Source: an uncultured Flammeovirgaceae bacterium
GTDB lineage: Bacteria; Bacteroidota; Bacteroidia; Cytophagales; Cyclobacteriaceae
Length of the DNA: 14,522 nt
Direction of reading: 5' to 3'
NCBI GenBank assembly: GCA_946886805.1
Contig: CAMPJM010000042.1
Coordinates: forward strand, 1-14,522
In this document: piece by piece, positions 14,401 to 14,522 of the stretch
Numbering within the stretch: the first letter of the stretch is position 1
Layout of the letters: the number at the start of each line of letters is the position of its first letter
Program-made: the position numbers and the translations under genes
Notes under the pieces: model-generated
The model's database searches: none
Told to the model about the DNA's origin: nothing
The model's input: only the letters and a program-made list of their open reading frames with translations

Positions 14401-14522
14401 CGCCAACACTGCATACACTCGACCAAAGGGTGTGGCGGTAGCGGATATTTTTCAGCTTTACCTAACTTTGCTCTTGGTGGATACTTTTCTGCTTTTAAAC
14501 CGCTGGCCAACGTATATACTAG
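14401..14522 (+). other. attC-like recombination site 2, cut by the window end
   Basis: Begins with CGCCAAC (14401-14407), the exact reverse complement of GTTGGCG at the start of cassette-like unit 2 (13744-13750). The inner arm GCATACAC (14411-14418) pairs, with two mismatches, with GTATATAC (14512-14519), which would put the closing GTT a few bases beyond the window. Inside lie the stems ACCGCC(A)ACAC/GTGTGGCGGT (14399-14439) and AGCGG/CCGCT (14440-14444 with 14500-14504), and an imperfect direct repeat (GCGGATATTTTTCAGCTTT, then GTGGATACTTTTCTGCTTT). No gene is present. Confidence 0.5.

Overview
The window is a piece of a low-GC Bacteroidota chromosome, most likely of the Cytophagales/Flavobacteriia type. 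The reasons are several protein families that are largely Bacteroidota-specific (DUF4230, DUF4783 and DUF6787-like), promoters of the TAnnTTTG type, few Shine-Dalgarno sequences, and housekeeping proteins of that flavour. I see no rRNA, tRNA, CRISPR array, transposase or integrase gene.

Layout. Positions 44-3522 (+): a pterin carbinolamine dehydratase, then rsmI and lnt (4 nt apart), then an inositol-monophosphatase-family gene. Positions 3521-3700: an unusual long imperfect palindrome filling the gap between two convergent genes. Positions 3705-4727 (-): a radical SAM/SPASM protein. Positions 4892-5542 (+): a membrane-anchored DUF4230 protein. Positions 5586-9655 (-): a TPR protein with a transmembrane segment, recX, a DoxX-family membrane protein, a YcxB-like membrane protein, nadC, and a secreted DUF4783 protein. 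Two clear intrinsic terminators lie in this minus-strand block. Positions 9922-12055 (+): gpmI and a lipoprotein gene 13 nt behind it. Positions 12311-12691 (+): a small DUF6787-like membrane protein.

From about 12995 to the end the character changes. Two compact gene units are each followed directly by a folded, attC-like element. Unit 1 is an orphan membrane protein whose stop codon lies inside the first element. Unit 2 is a PIN-domain toxin-like gene plus a 52-aa overlapping partner. The first bases of each unit are the reverse complement of the first bases of its own element (GTTACCA with TGGTAAC, GTTGGCG with CGCCAAC). That is the relation expected of integron gene cassettes. No integrase is present, so this is best described as a candidate cassette cluster lacking an integrase (CALIN-like) in a Bacteroidota chromosome; the last element runs off the window. 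The PIN gene carries a one-base frameshift that cuts off 30 recognisable C-terminal residues.

How it works together: most of the window is housekeeping (rRNA methylation, lipoprotein maturation, glycolysis, NAD synthesis, control of recombination). The right end is accessory DNA, probably acquired as cassettes.
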